DNA of 64,000 bases, taken from positions 124,001 through 188,000 of the forward strand of contig NZ_JYMT01000042.1 in NCBI RefSeq assembly GCF_000938305.1. The letters are read 5' to 3'. Positions 43,869-52,241 of the stretch are shown here, in pieces. Made by a program: the position numbers and the translations under genes. The stretch comes from Bradyrhizobium sp. LTSP885. GTDB taxonomy: Bacteria; Pseudomonadota; Alphaproteobacteria; Rhizobiales; Xanthobacteraceae. The notes below the pieces were generated by a model. That model had not been told where the DNA came from and made no database searches. It was given only the letters and a program-made list of their open reading frames with translations. How positions within the stretch are numbered: the stretch's first letter is position 1; each line of letters opens with the position of its first letter.

Positions 43869-45605
43869 GTGCTTCGTTTTGCGGGATTTGAACTCGATCC
43901 GCAGCAGGCGCGGCTGCGCGGTCCCGACGGCGAACAGATCCGGCTGCGGCCGAAGTCCTTCGACATGCTCCATCTGTTCGCGGCCAACGCCGGCCGCGTG
44001 CTGAGCAAAGAGGAGTTGTTCGCGACGATCTGGCCGAACGTCCATGTCGCCGACGACAGCCTGTTTCAATGCATTCGCGAGGTTCGGGCGGCGCTCGGCG
44101 ATGAGCGACGCCAACTGATCAAACTGGTGTCCGGCCGCGGCTACCTGTTCGAGGCCGAGGTGTCGACTGAACCGGTCGGCGTTCCGGTCAACGGCGGGGC
44201 CGCCCTGTCAATCCAGGCCGCTTCGGCCGAGCCGGTCACCTCGGCCACGCCGATCGCCGAACCGAAACAGTCGCCACGGTCCATGTTCGGGATTCGTGGA
44301 CCCGCGGCCATCGCGACGGTCGCTTGCCTCTGCGCCATCATCGGACTTGCCGTCGCGGCTCCCGTTCTGCGACCTTCCCTTATCTTCAGGCCAAAGCCAT
44401 CGACCGTCGCGGTGATGGCGATCGTCGGGGCGGCCAACGATGCGCGCAGCGCGGCTGTGGCTGGAGGTGCGACCGATCGTCTGGCTGATGGTCTTGCCAG
44501 GATCGAGAATATCCGGGTCATTGCGCCGCGATACGAAGCGGCGGGGGGGCGCCCGGAACCTGTGTCCGCACCGTCAGCGCCATCGGACTTTGAAGTGCGT
44601 GGCGAATTGCAGCGCGGGGAGCAATCGTGGACCTTGCGGGCGCGCCTGATCAGGACTGCAACCGGCGAAGTTCAAACGGTCGCCACGGTTTCGGTCGACG
44701 TCGACGAGCTTGACCCGCAACTCGAGCAATCGCGGCTTGCCGCGGGCGTGGGTCACCTGCTGGCGAACCGCCTTAACGGGTTGCTGGAGGGCGGCGAGCC
44801 TTCGGCCGCGACCGGCGGTGCAACCGGCAGCGCCAAAACGACGATCGAACAAGCGACCGCGTCGATCAATCAGACGACGCGTGAGCGTTTTGGCATGGCG
44901 CAGACGATGCTGCAAAAGGCGCTCACCGCCGAGCCTGACAATGTCGATCTCGGCGTTGCGCTGGCGGCGCTTCAGCTCCGCGGCATCCAGATGGTCTGGT
45001 ACAGCCCGGACGAGGCGCTTGCGGCTGAGGCCAATGCCGGCACGACGCTGGAGCGCGCGCTGCGGGCGAAGCCCAATTCGATTCCTGTGCTCGAGACCTA
45101 TTGCCGTTTCCTCAGCGCCACCAACCATTTTGTCGAGAGCCTCGTGACCTGTTCAAGGACGCTCAGCTTCGATCCGTGGGACGGCCTTGCCCTCTATCTC
45201 GTCGGCCTCGGGCAGATTTACCTTGGCCGTTTTGAAGATGCGCTTGCGACGTTCCAGCAAGCCGACCGTTTCGATACGCCGCAAGTGTCGCGTTGGACAT
45301 GGCTTCTCGGCGCCGGATGGGCTGATATGATGACGGGCCGTGGCGACGATGCGTTGCCATGGCTCAAGCGATCGATCGCCATTACCCCGGCATCCGGTCG
45401 CTCGCATATGCTGCTGGCTGCGACCTATCAGAAATTGGGCCGGACCGACGAAGCAAAGGCGGCCATGCAGGAAGGGTTGAGATTGCGGCCTGGCACGACG
45501 GCACTCAACGTTTCGTCGTCGACCAAGAATGTGAGCCCGGTTTTTCTTGAGGCATCCCAGCGGATCATCCGGCTGATGGTCGCGGCAGGATTGCCCGAAA
45601 GCTAG
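43869..45605 (+). CDS. CadC/ToxR-like winged-helix membrane regulator with TPR domain
   Basis: A 578-residue protein starting at GTG 43869, with GAGGA 5 nt upstream. Residues 1-96 are an OmpR/PhoB-type winged helix (LRPKSFDMLHLFAANAGRVLSKEELFATIWPNVHVADDSLFQCIREVRAALGD...KLVSGRGYLFEA). A Pro/Ala-rich linker and one membrane span (AAIATVACLCAIIGLAVAAPVL, about residues 147-168) follow. The periplasmic part has a TolB-like N-terminal region, then a Gln/Thr-rich stretch, then TPR repeats (MAQTMLQKALTAEPDNVDLG, LGQIYLGRFEDALATFQQADRF, LAATYQKLGRTDEAKAAMQEGLRL). This is a one-component sensor similar to adenylate-cyclase-like CadC proteins. Flanked on both sides by paralogous AraC genes. Confidence 0.87.
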   Translation: MLRFAGFELDPQQARLRGPDGEQIRLRPKSFDMLHLFAANAGRVLSKEELFATIWPNVHVADDSLFQCIREVRAALGDERRQLIKLVSGRGYLFEAEVSTEPVGVPVNGGAALSIQAASAEPVTSATPIAEPKQSPRSMFGIRGPAAIATVACLCAIIGLAVAAPVLRPSLIFRPKPSTVAVMAIVGAANDARSAAVAGGATDRLADGLARIENIRVIAPRYEAAGGRPEPVSAPSAPSDFEVRGELQRGEQSWTLRARLIRTATGEVQTVATVSVDVDELDPQLEQSRLAAGVGHLLANRLNGLLEGGEPSAATGGATGSAKTTIEQATASINQTTRERFGMAQTMLQKALTAEPDNVDLGVALAALQLRGIQMVWYSPDEALAAEANAGTTLERALRAKPNSIPVLETYCRFLSATNHFVESLVTCSRTLSFDPWDGLALYLVGLGQIYLGRFEDALATFQQADRFDTPQVSRWTWLLGAGWADMMTGRGDDALPWLKRSIAITPASGRSHMLLAATYQKLGRTDEAKAAMQEGLRLRPGTTALNVSSSTKNVSPVFLEASQRIIRLMVAAGLPES

Positions 45606-45624
45606 ATTGTTTTGGCCGCCGCGC

Positions 45625-46683
45625 TCAGGCCGGCTGTGTCCTGTAGTCGCCCGGCGTCATGGAGACGGCTGCGTTGAAGACGCGGTAGAAGGTCGCAAGG
45701 CTCTCGAAGCCGCAGGCGTGAGCGATGTCGGCGATCGGCCGCTGCGGCGCCTCGCGAAGCAGGCGGCGGCTGTGATCGAGCCGCAGCGCGGTCACGGTCT
45801 GCGAGAAACTCATCTCCGCAGTCTCGAACAGCATGTGCACATGGCGGACCGAAATGCCGAGCATGTCGGCAACCAGGGTCGGCGACAGCTCGGCCCGCGA
45901 CAGATGTTGCGCGATCAGGCGGCGGGCCAGCGAGAGGCGGCCGACCCGAAGCGCCTGCTGCGCGAGCCGGCTGCCCGGCCGCGCGATGCCGCGCTCCATC
46001 AGCGCCATCTGAGCCAGCGCGTGCACCAGCGGCGCCGTGCCTGCCGGTTCGGCCTCATCGCTGCCTTCGACGATATCCTGGAAGCATGATTCCAGCAGCG
46101 GCCGCAGCTCGGTCTGATCGTGCACCGGCTTGGGGACGAGGGAGTCGAGCCCGGCGTGTGGCCACGGAATATCCGCGACCGGGATCTTGAGGACGCGCAG
46201 GTGGAAGCCATCGTCGCTGAGCGGGGCGGTGCGATAGGGCAGGTCGGAATAGCTTGTCGCGAACATGCCGTCGCGCACCGAAAATTCGTCGAGCCGCGTG
46301 CCGCTGAACCAGCCGCCGCCGCCGAGCTGCTGGTAGATGCAGAGGCTGTCGCTGCGCGCATCGGCGATGTCGCCGACACGCCGCTCGACCCGGTAGGGCG
46401 AGGCGCGCAGCTCGATCAGCCCGGCATTGCCAAACTTGCGAAGCGAGAATTCGCCGAAGAAATTCCCGCGACGCTCGGGCTCGAGCTCCGCGGTGACGCC
46501 GAACAACCCCTTGGCGCGCACCTCACGCCAGTAGTCGAAGCGATCCTGCGGATCGACGTGATCGGTAGACCAATTGTACACGGGACGGCCCTTGAAAATG
46601 TGGGGAGGTCGAACCGAATGGGAGGCCGAATCTATCACGCGACCAGTAAAAAGAAACGTTAGCGGCGGGGTATCGGCTGCCAC
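45625..46683 (-). CDS. AraC-family regulator with N-terminal AraC-binding-like sensor domain
   Basis: 352 residues from GTG 46683; no ATG or clear ribosome site supports this start, and homologous sequence only begins near STDHVDPQDRFDYWREV (about residue 39). The N-terminal 170 residues are an AraC-binding-like domain (PF14525 type), with LCIYQQLGGGGWFSGTRLDEFSVRDGMF. The C-terminal 110 residues are the double helix-turn-helix (LVADMLGISVRHVHMLFETAEMSFSQTVTALRLDHSRRLL, IADIAHACGFESLATFYRVFNAAVSMTPGDYR). It is convergent with the CadC-like gene (19 bp) and the full-length relative of the shortened regulator at 42794-43483. Confidence 0.87.
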   Translation of the reverse strand: MAADTPPLTFLFTGRVIDSASHSVRPPHIFKGRPVYNWSTDHVDPQDRFDYWREVRAKGLFGVTAELEPERRGNFFGEFSLRKFGNAGLIELRASPYRVERRVGDIADARSDSLCIYQQLGGGGWFSGTRLDEFSVRDGMFATSYSDLPYRTAPLSDDGFHLRVLKIPVADIPWPHAGLDSLVPKPVHDQTELRPLLESCFQDIVEGSDEAEPAGTAPLVHALAQMALMERGIARPGSRLAQQALRVGRLSLARRLIAQHLSRAELSPTLVADMLGISVRHVHMLFETAEMSFSQTVTALRLDHSRRLLREAPQRPIADIAHACGFESLATFYRVFNAAVSMTPGDYRTQPA

Positions 46684-46815
46684 GGCCTCATTTTTGGCCG
46701 GCCGGTCGGTGAGAACGGTCGTGCCGCGGCTGGCCTTGAACCGGCCCGGCGGCTGGTCCGACTATTAGCCGGCGGCCACCGAGCCGCTGGACCTGTCGTG
46801 CGGGTGGGGAACGGG

Positions 46816-48348
46816 ATGACACGCCGGCCTTCGATACGATCTGCAACCGCCATCGCGGCGGCCTTCATGGCCGTATTCCTGGTCGTATTCCTGGCCGGAT
46901 TCCTGGCATCGACTGCGCCCGCGCACGCCGAAAAGCGTGTCGCGCTCGTGATCGGCAACAACGACTACAGGAACGTGCCGAAGCTGCAGAAAGCCGTCAA
47001 CGACGCCCGCACCATGGGCGACACGCTGAAGCAACTTGGTTTCAGCGTCATGGTGGCCGAGAATTTGAACCGCCAGGCTTTCTCCGAAACGCTGCTCGCC
47101 TTTGACCGCGCGGTCGAGCCCGGCGATACCGCGTTCTTCTTCTACGCCGGCCACGGCTTCGAGATATCAGGCCAGAACTTCCTGCTGCCGACCGACGTGC
47201 CGGCCGCGACCGAGGGGCAAGAAGAGCTGGTGCGCGATGCCTCTGTGCTCGCCGACCGCATCATCGAGCGGCTGCAGAACAAGAAGGCGCGGACCGCGAT
47301 CCTGGTGTTCGATGCCTGCCGCAACAATCCGTTCGAGCGCTCCGGCACGCGCGCCGTTGCCGGCGGCGGCGGGCTTGCGCCGATGACGCAACTGCCGGAG
47401 GGCGTGTTCTCGGTGTTTTCAGCGGGGCCGCGCCAGACCGCGCTTGACCGTCTGTCGAACGACGACGCCAATCCGAATTCGGTATTCACGCGGACCTTTG
47501 CCAGGGAGCTGCTGCAGCCCGGAGAGAACATGGTGCAGGTCGCGCAACGGACGCGGCGGCTGGTGAGCGAGATGGCCGAAACCGTGAACCACAAGCAGAT
47601 CCCGGTCTATTTCGACCAGATGGTCGACGACGTCTTCCTGAACGGGATGGCGAAGGGACAGGCCGAGGCGGCCAAGCCTTCCGCACCGCCGCAACAGGTG
47701 GCGGCGCTGCCGCCGGTGTCGGTGCCGAAGCTGCCCAAGGAGGACGCCGTCAACGCGCCGATCGCAAGCTTCTCGCGTCACAATGGCGGTTGGACGGTGG
47801 TGATCTCGATCGCCGACCCGGCGCTCGGGATTTCATGGCGAATGGGCGATGCCGGCGATTTCCGCGAAACCGGCTTCATCGATACGCTCGATCCACGGAC
47901 GCGGAAGCGGATGCCAAACCCGTCGATCGAACTGCCGGCCGACGCACCGGCTGGCACGATCCAGCTCCGCTACGTCGATACGCAAGGCGAGATGCAGGGG
48001 CCGTTCCCAATCAGGTTCGATCCCGAAACGGCGCTGATCCGCGACCAGCGCAAGATCCTCGACATGACCGCGACGAGCTGGCTGTCATTCCGCGAGTTCA
48101 ACGGCTTGCTGGTCTACTACACGCACCTGATGTCGTATCGCTGCGCGATCCGCGAGGTGCGCATCGGCATCGATACGGCGGTGCCGGACAAGGTGCTGAA
48201 GATGCCGGCCTGCGATCTTCGCGATCCCAGTGCCATTCCGTCCGACGCGCAGCCCTATCTGAAGCTGGCGCCGCAAACCAAATCGGTCTCGGTCGAGTTG
48301 ACCTATCGCGACGGCAGCGTGTCGGAGACCAAGACGTTCCGGCGCTGA
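46816..48348 (+). CDS. Secreted caspase-like (peptidase C14) protein
   Basis: A 510-residue protein. ATG 46816 gives a long signal peptide (ATAIAAAFMAVFLVVFLAGFLASTAPAHA, cleavage about residue 36). Residues about 38-270 are a p20-type caspase/metacaspase domain (KRVALVIGNNDYRNVPKLQKAVNDARTMGDTLKQLGF). The catalytic His is in FFFYAGHGFEI and the Cys in LVFDACRNNPF, with the Asp-Ala-Cys-Arg motif of bacterial orthocaspases. The C-terminal 230 residues form an unassigned beta-rich domain (SFSRHNGGWTVVISIADPALGISWRMG...). Export to the periplasm is predicted, so it acts on envelope substrates or as a stress protease; no partner is evident. Confidence 0.88.
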   Translation: MTRRPSIRSATAIAAAFMAVFLVVFLAGFLASTAPAHAEKRVALVIGNNDYRNVPKLQKAVNDARTMGDTLKQLGFSVMVAENLNRQAFSETLLAFDRAVEPGDTAFFFYAGHGFEISGQNFLLPTDVPAATEGQEELVRDASVLADRIIERLQNKKARTAILVFDACRNNPFERSGTRAVAGGGGLAPMTQLPEGVFSVFSAGPRQTALDRLSNDDANPNSVFTRTFARELLQPGENMVQVAQRTRRLVSEMAETVNHKQIPVYFDQMVDDVFLNGMAKGQAEAAKPSAPPQQVAALPPVSVPKLPKEDAVNAPIASFSRHNGGWTVVISIADPALGISWRMGDAGDFRETGFIDTLDPRTRKRMPNPSIELPADAPAGTIQLRYVDTQGEMQGPFPIRFDPETALIRDQRKILDMTATSWLSFREFNGLLVYYTHLMSYRCAIREVRIGIDTAVPDKVLKMPACDLRDPSAIPSDAQPYLKLAPQTKSVSVELTYRDGSVSETKTFRR

Positions 48349-48455
48349 AGGCAATCGGTACGAATCGGGCCGAGCAAGCAATGGTGGTCCGGGGGCGCTC
48401 CTGCCGGCGGTGTGCCTGAAATGACGGCGCTCTGACAGCAATTCGGCCAAAATTT

Positions 48456-48471
48456 GTTGCCGGTGAGCAAC
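48456..48471 (+). promoter_or_regulatory. FixK/FNR-type box upstream of the first OMP gene
   Basis: GTTGCCGGTGAGCAAC contains TTGC-N6-GCAA and matches the published B. japonicum FixK2 consensus TTG(A/C)-N6-(T/G)CAA. It ends 114 nt before ATG 48585. The same pattern at nearly the same distance precedes the next two OMP genes. The FixK2 link is inference from motif and position. Confidence 0.5.
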
Positions 48472-48584
48472 GGCGGCCTCGAAAATGGGCTTTGCGGCCG
48501 CTTGGGCAGCGTTCCTTCTCGCATGCAGCCCTCTTCGGAATTATCATTGTGGCTGGATTTGCTTTTATTTTTTGAGGATTTGGA

Positions 48585-49412
48585 ATGCAAAAGTCGTTGA
48601 GATGGGCTTCGGCCGCGGTCGCTTCGTTGAGCTTGGGAACTCTCGGCAGTGCGATGGCCGCGGATATGGCGGTCAAGGCTCGCCCTGTCGCCGTTGATCC
48701 CTCATACAACTGGTCCGGCTGGTATGCCGGCGTGAACGGCGGCTATTCCTGGGGCAATTCCAGCGGAAGCCTCGCTTCGTTTACGACGGTCGGCGTCGCA
48801 GATTTTGGCCCCGCTGTTGCCGCGGGCGGAACGCCCAGCTTCCTTGGTGCAAAGCACGAGGGTGGCTTCGGCGGCGGTCAGGTCGGCTACAATTGGCAGA
48901 CGAACAAGTGGCTGTTCGGTCTCGAGGCCGATATCCAGGGCGCCGATATCGGCCAGACCTCGACGATCGTCTTCCCCGGCGTCGTCGGCGGCATCGTCCC
49001 AAGCGTTTCCACTGGTCGCGATCACATTGATTGGTTCGGTACCTTCCGCGGTCGGGTCGGCATCACCGCGAACAACGTCCTGTTCTATGGAACGGGTGGC
49101 CTTGCCTATGGCGGAGTTCGAAGTTCGGTCACCAACGTGTACACGCCTTTGGTCTCCGGCAACTTCGCCGGCAGCACGAGCGATACACGCGTCGGCTGGG
49201 CGGCTGGCGCGGGTATCGAGTGGGCCTTTGCCCCGCATTGGAGCGTGAAGGGCGAATACCTTCATGTCGATCTCGGCAGCTCGAACGTGACGATGTTTGA
49301 TCCGGTGAACTTTCCGACTGCGTCCGCGACCTACCGTTTCCATCATCAGCTCGACACGGTCCGTGTCGGCGTCAACTATCTCTTCGGCGGCCCGGTCGTT
49401 GCGAAGTACTGA
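48585..49412 (+). CDS. Outer-membrane beta-barrel protein (OMP_b-brl, Omp25/RopB-like), copy 1
   Basis: 275 residues. The signal peptide MQKSLRWASAAVASLSLGTLGSAMA is followed by mature ADMAVKARPVAVDPSYNWSGWYAGVNGGYSW, typical of the Rhizobiales outer-membrane porin-like family. Alternating amphipathic strands lead to the C-terminal VRVGVNYLFGGPVVAKY, ending in aromatic Tyr as the BAM assembly signal. It likely forms an eight-stranded barrel. It belongs to a group of four paralogues in 6.4 kb. A FixK-like box lies 114 nt upstream, and a strong terminator 30 nt after the stop makes it monocistronic. Confidence 0.92.
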   Translation: MQKSLRWASAAVASLSLGTLGSAMAADMAVKARPVAVDPSYNWSGWYAGVNGGYSWGNSSGSLASFTTVGVADFGPAVAAGGTPSFLGAKHEGGFGGGQVGYNWQTNKWLFGLEADIQGADIGQTSTIVFPGVVGGIVPSVSTGRDHIDWFGTFRGRVGITANNVLFYGTGGLAYGGVRSSVTNVYTPLVSGNFAGSTSDTRVGWAAGAGIEWAFAPHWSVKGEYLHVDLGSSNVTMFDPVNFPTASATYRFHHQLDTVRVGVNYLFGGPVVAKY

Positions 49413-49441
49413 TCGCGCACCGTCGTTCGAGCAAGCTCTGG

Positions 49442-49468
49442 AACCCCGGCCGCTGGCCGGGGTTTTTT
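49442..49468 (+). terminator. Intrinsic terminator after OMP copy 1
   Basis: AACCCCGGCC-GCT-GGCCGGGGTT (10-bp arms) followed by TTTTTT. Clear rho-independent form. Confidence 0.9.
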
Positions 49469-49601
49469 GTTGGAGCATCCCGAGCGGATAGAGGCTCGCC
49501 AACCTCGCCACGCCATCGCTGCTTCCTGAAAGGTTGCAGCAGTCATGCAGGATTGGCGCTACAACTCAATCTGGAGCGGTCTCATCAGCGCGAGCGGGAC
49601 G

Positions 49602-50870
49602 ATGGAATCGGACAGGACTTCCGCGATGCCGACACGACACACCCTCAAGACCCGCTGCTGCATTGTCGGCGGCGGACCGGCTGGCATGATGCTCGGCTAT
49701 CTGCTCGGACGCGCCGGGATCGATGTCGTGGTGCTGGAGAAGCACGCTGATTTCTTCCGCGACTTCCGCGGCGACACCGTGCATCCCTCGACCTTGCAGG
49801 TGATGGATGAACTCGGCCTGATCGACGGCTTCCTGAAGCTGCCGCACCAGAAGCTGCAGAAGCTCGATGGCATGTTCGGCGGCACGCCGGTCCGGATCGC
49901 CGACCTCAGCCGCGTCAACGTCAAATACCCGTTCATTGCGATGATGCCGCAGTGGGATTTTCTGAACTTCCTGCGCGAGAGCGGCAAACGTTTTGCGTCG
50001 TTGAAGGTGCTGATGAGCACCGAGGCCACTGATCTGCTCCGCCGCGGCGACACCATCGCCGGCGTGCGGGCACAGACCCCGGACGGGCCGATCGAGATCG
50101 AAGCGGATCTCACCATCGCCTGCGACGGCCGCCATTCCACCGTGCGTGAACGTGCCGGCCTTGTCGTCGAGGAGATCGGCGCGCCGATGGATGTGTTGTG
50201 GTTTCGCGTCGGGCGCCGCCCTGACGAGACCGAGAACTTGTTTGCCCGCGTCGAGCCGGGCAAGATGATGGTGACGTTCGATCGCGGCGATTATTGGCAG
50301 TGCGCCTATGTCATCGCCAAGGGACAGTACGACGCGGTGAAGGCGAGGGGCCTGGCAGCGCTGCTCGACGACGTCGTGCGGATGGCGCCGATCCTGAAAA
50401 CCGGTATTGCCGAGGTCAGCAGTTTCGATGACATCAAGCTGCTGACCGTCGCGATCAATCGCCTGACGCGCTGGACGAGGCCCGGTCTGTTGTGCATCGG
50501 CGATGCCGCGCATGCGATGTCGCCGGTCGGCGGCGTCGGCGTCAATCTTGCTGTGCAGGACGCGGTCGCGACCGCAAATATCCTGGCGGCGAAGCTCGCG
50601 CAGGGTTGCCCGTCCGAAGCTGAACTCGACGCGGTCAGGCGGCGGCGTGAATTTCCGGTGCGCGTGACGCAGCGGATGCAGGTGGTCGCCCAGAACAACA
50701 TCATCACGGTGGCGCTCAAATCGGGCGATCGACCGCTCAAGGTGCCATTCCCGATGCGGCTGGTCACGGCTGTGCCCTGGCTGCAGGGACTTATCGCGCG
50801 CTTCGTCGGTGTTGGTGTGCGGCCCGAGCATGTGCATTCGCCGGCTCAGGATTCGCCGACACTTGGCTGA
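49602..50870 (+). CDS. FAD-dependent monooxygenase (PHBH/UbiH fold)
   Basis: 422 residues from ATG 49602; ATG 49545 and ATG 49626 are alternatives, the latter just before the conserved HTLKTRCCIVGGGPAG. The ADP-binding loop is VGGGPAGMMLGYLLGRAG, the DG motif ACDGRHSTVRERAGL, and the second FAD motif LLCIGDAAHAMSPVGGVGVNLAVQDA. These define the p-hydroxybenzoate hydroxylase group. The middle substrate domain (FDRGDYWQCAYVIAKGQYDAVKARG) suggests an aromatic or polycyclic substrate. No aromatic pathway genes adjoin it. It sits between OMP copies 1 and 2. Confidence 0.88.
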   Translation: MESDRTSAMPTRHTLKTRCCIVGGGPAGMMLGYLLGRAGIDVVVLEKHADFFRDFRGDTVHPSTLQVMDELGLIDGFLKLPHQKLQKLDGMFGGTPVRIADLSRVNVKYPFIAMMPQWDFLNFLRESGKRFASLKVLMSTEATDLLRRGDTIAGVRAQTPDGPIEIEADLTIACDGRHSTVRERAGLVVEEIGAPMDVLWFRVGRRPDETENLFARVEPGKMMVTFDRGDYWQCAYVIAKGQYDAVKARGLAALLDDVVRMAPILKTGIAEVSSFDDIKLLTVAINRLTRWTRPGLLCIGDAAHAMSPVGGVGVNLAVQDAVATANILAAKLAQGCPSEAELDAVRRRREFPVRVTQRMQVVAQNNIITVALKSGDRPLKVPFPMRLVTAVPWLQGLIARFVGVGVRPEHVHSPAQDSPTLG

Positions 50871-50932
50871 CAGGCGAGTTGCGCCGGTAACAATCCATCA
50901 AGGATAATGGCCGCTTAAAATAACCCTTAGAA

Positions 50933-50948
50933 GTTGCGTGGCTGCAAC
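50933..50948 (+). promoter_or_regulatory. FixK/FNR-type box upstream of the second OMP gene
   Basis: GTTGCGTGGCTGCAAC has the TTGC-N6-GCAA pattern and ends 121 nt before ATG 51069. Spacing and orientation match the boxes before copies 1 and 3. Confidence 0.5.
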
Positions 50949-51068
50949 AGCGGAGAAGATTCGAAACCGGCATGCGCGGATTCTGCGTTGCCGTATCGGC
51001 CGGTTTTCTTTTGGTAAGGGTCTCTCTGGGAAAGCTGGCACCCATCAGACAATTTTGGGAGTGCCACC

Positions 51069-51848
51069 ATGTCTCATGCCAAACTGATTGCCGCGCTCAC
51101 CGTCACGACCGCGCTCGGTGTCAGCGCCGCTTCGGCCGCCGACCTCGCAGCCCGTCCCTACACGAAGGCGCCGGCTTACGTTGACTCGATCTACAACTGG
51201 GCCGGCTTCTATGTCGGTGGCAACGTCGGCGGCTCCTGGACCAACCAGGAATGGACCAACACCGCCAACACCACGGCGTTCGGCGATCTCGGCCCGGGCC
51301 AGGGCTTCCGGCAGCGCGGCAGCGGCGTGTTCGGTGGCGGCCAGGTCGGCTACAACTGGCAGGCCAACAACTTTGTCGCCGGTCTCGAGGGCACGATCGC
51401 AGGCCTCGACAACAAGGGCACCCTCGTCAACAACGTGTTCGGCGCGGGTCTTGACGATCGCTTCAGCTGGCGCGCGGACTGGATGGTCACGGTGACCGGC
51501 CGTGCCGGCTTCGCCGTGCAGAACAATTTGTTCTATGTGAAGGGCGGCTATGCCGGCGTGAACAACCATCTCTCGGTGGTCGACACCACGCCGCCGTTCA
51601 CTGGTTCGGGCGCCCAGTCGAACTGGCACAATGGCTGGACGGTCGGCGCCGGCTGGGAATACGGCATCACCCAGAACTGGATCGTCGGCCTCGAATACGA
51701 CTATGCCTCGTTCGAGAAGAAGAGCTACCAGCTCGCCGGCACGGCTGCGCCTGCAACCTATGCCTTCGATGCGCGTCCGGTCGACATCCAGTCGGCGGTG
51801 GTTCGCCTGAGCTACAAGTTCGGTGCGCCGCTGGTGGCGCGCTACTGA
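51069..51848 (+). CDS. Outer-membrane beta-barrel protein, copy 2
   Basis: 259 residues. The signal peptide MSHAKLIAALTVTTALGVSAASA precedes mature ADLAARPYTKAPAYVDSIYNWAGFYVGGNVGGSW, the same N-terminal motif as copy 4. The C-terminus is VVRLSYKFGAPLVARY with terminal Tyr. It contains the conserved FGGGQVGYNWQANNFVAGLEG strand shared with copies 1 and 3. ATG 51069 is preceded by GGGAG. It is followed by an intrinsic terminator starting 25 nt after the stop. Probably an outer-membrane structural barrel or small pore. Confidence 0.92.
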   Translation: MSHAKLIAALTVTTALGVSAASAADLAARPYTKAPAYVDSIYNWAGFYVGGNVGGSWTNQEWTNTANTTAFGDLGPGQGFRQRGSGVFGGGQVGYNWQANNFVAGLEGTIAGLDNKGTLVNNVFGAGLDDRFSWRADWMVTVTGRAGFAVQNNLFYVKGGYAGVNNHLSVVDTTPPFTGSGAQSNWHNGWTVGAGWEYGITQNWIVGLEYDYASFEKKSYQLAGTAAPATYAFDARPVDIQSAVVRLSYKFGAPLVARY

Positions 51849-51872
51849 GCCTTGGTGTTCATCTCGGACCTG

Positions 51873-51900
51873 AAAGCCCCGGCATTGTCCGGGGCTTTTT
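51873..51900 (+). terminator. Intrinsic terminator after OMP copy 2
   Basis: AAAGCCCCGG-N7-CCGGGGCTTTTT: long GC arms and a T tract. Confidence 0.88.
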
Positions 51901-52106
51901 CTTGAGCTTTTCCGTGGACCTTTGTCTTGGGACCGTCTGGGCCGCCATCGGCCCGTTTTCCGAGCGCCTGGTCGCTCCGTGGACCCCTGTGTGCCCGGGA
52001 ACCCGATTCACGCCGCTCAGCGGTGCCATCGAGGCGCCGCTTTCCACCCTTTTGGCCGTTCAGAAGCGGTCGCACCCGCTCTGGTCGCAAAAGTGGACCG
52101 AGTTTC

Positions 52107-52122
52107 GTTGCATGGTTGCAAC
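52107..52122 (+). promoter_or_regulatory. FixK/FNR-type box upstream of the third OMP gene
   Basis: GTTGCATGGTTGCAAC has the TTGC-N6-GCAA pattern and ends 120 nt before ATG 52242. It is the third member of the set. Confidence 0.5.
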
Positions 52123-52241
52123 GGGTGGCCGAAATCAGTCGCATCCAGCGCACCGAAGCTGAGTTCCTTGTGGCGGTATTGGCCGAACGGCTGCAGGTTG
52201 TTTCAACATTTCTAATCGATTTTTGAGCGGAGGGAATTGAA

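Larger units (their letters stand above)
51849..52241. other. Gene-free region between OMP copies 2 and 3
   Basis: 393 bp holding a terminator (51873-51900), a FixK-like box (52107-52122) and no convincing ORF. The middle (51905-52105) is GC-rich without a recognised motif; the long overlapping frames there lack ribosome sites. Confidence 0.55.
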
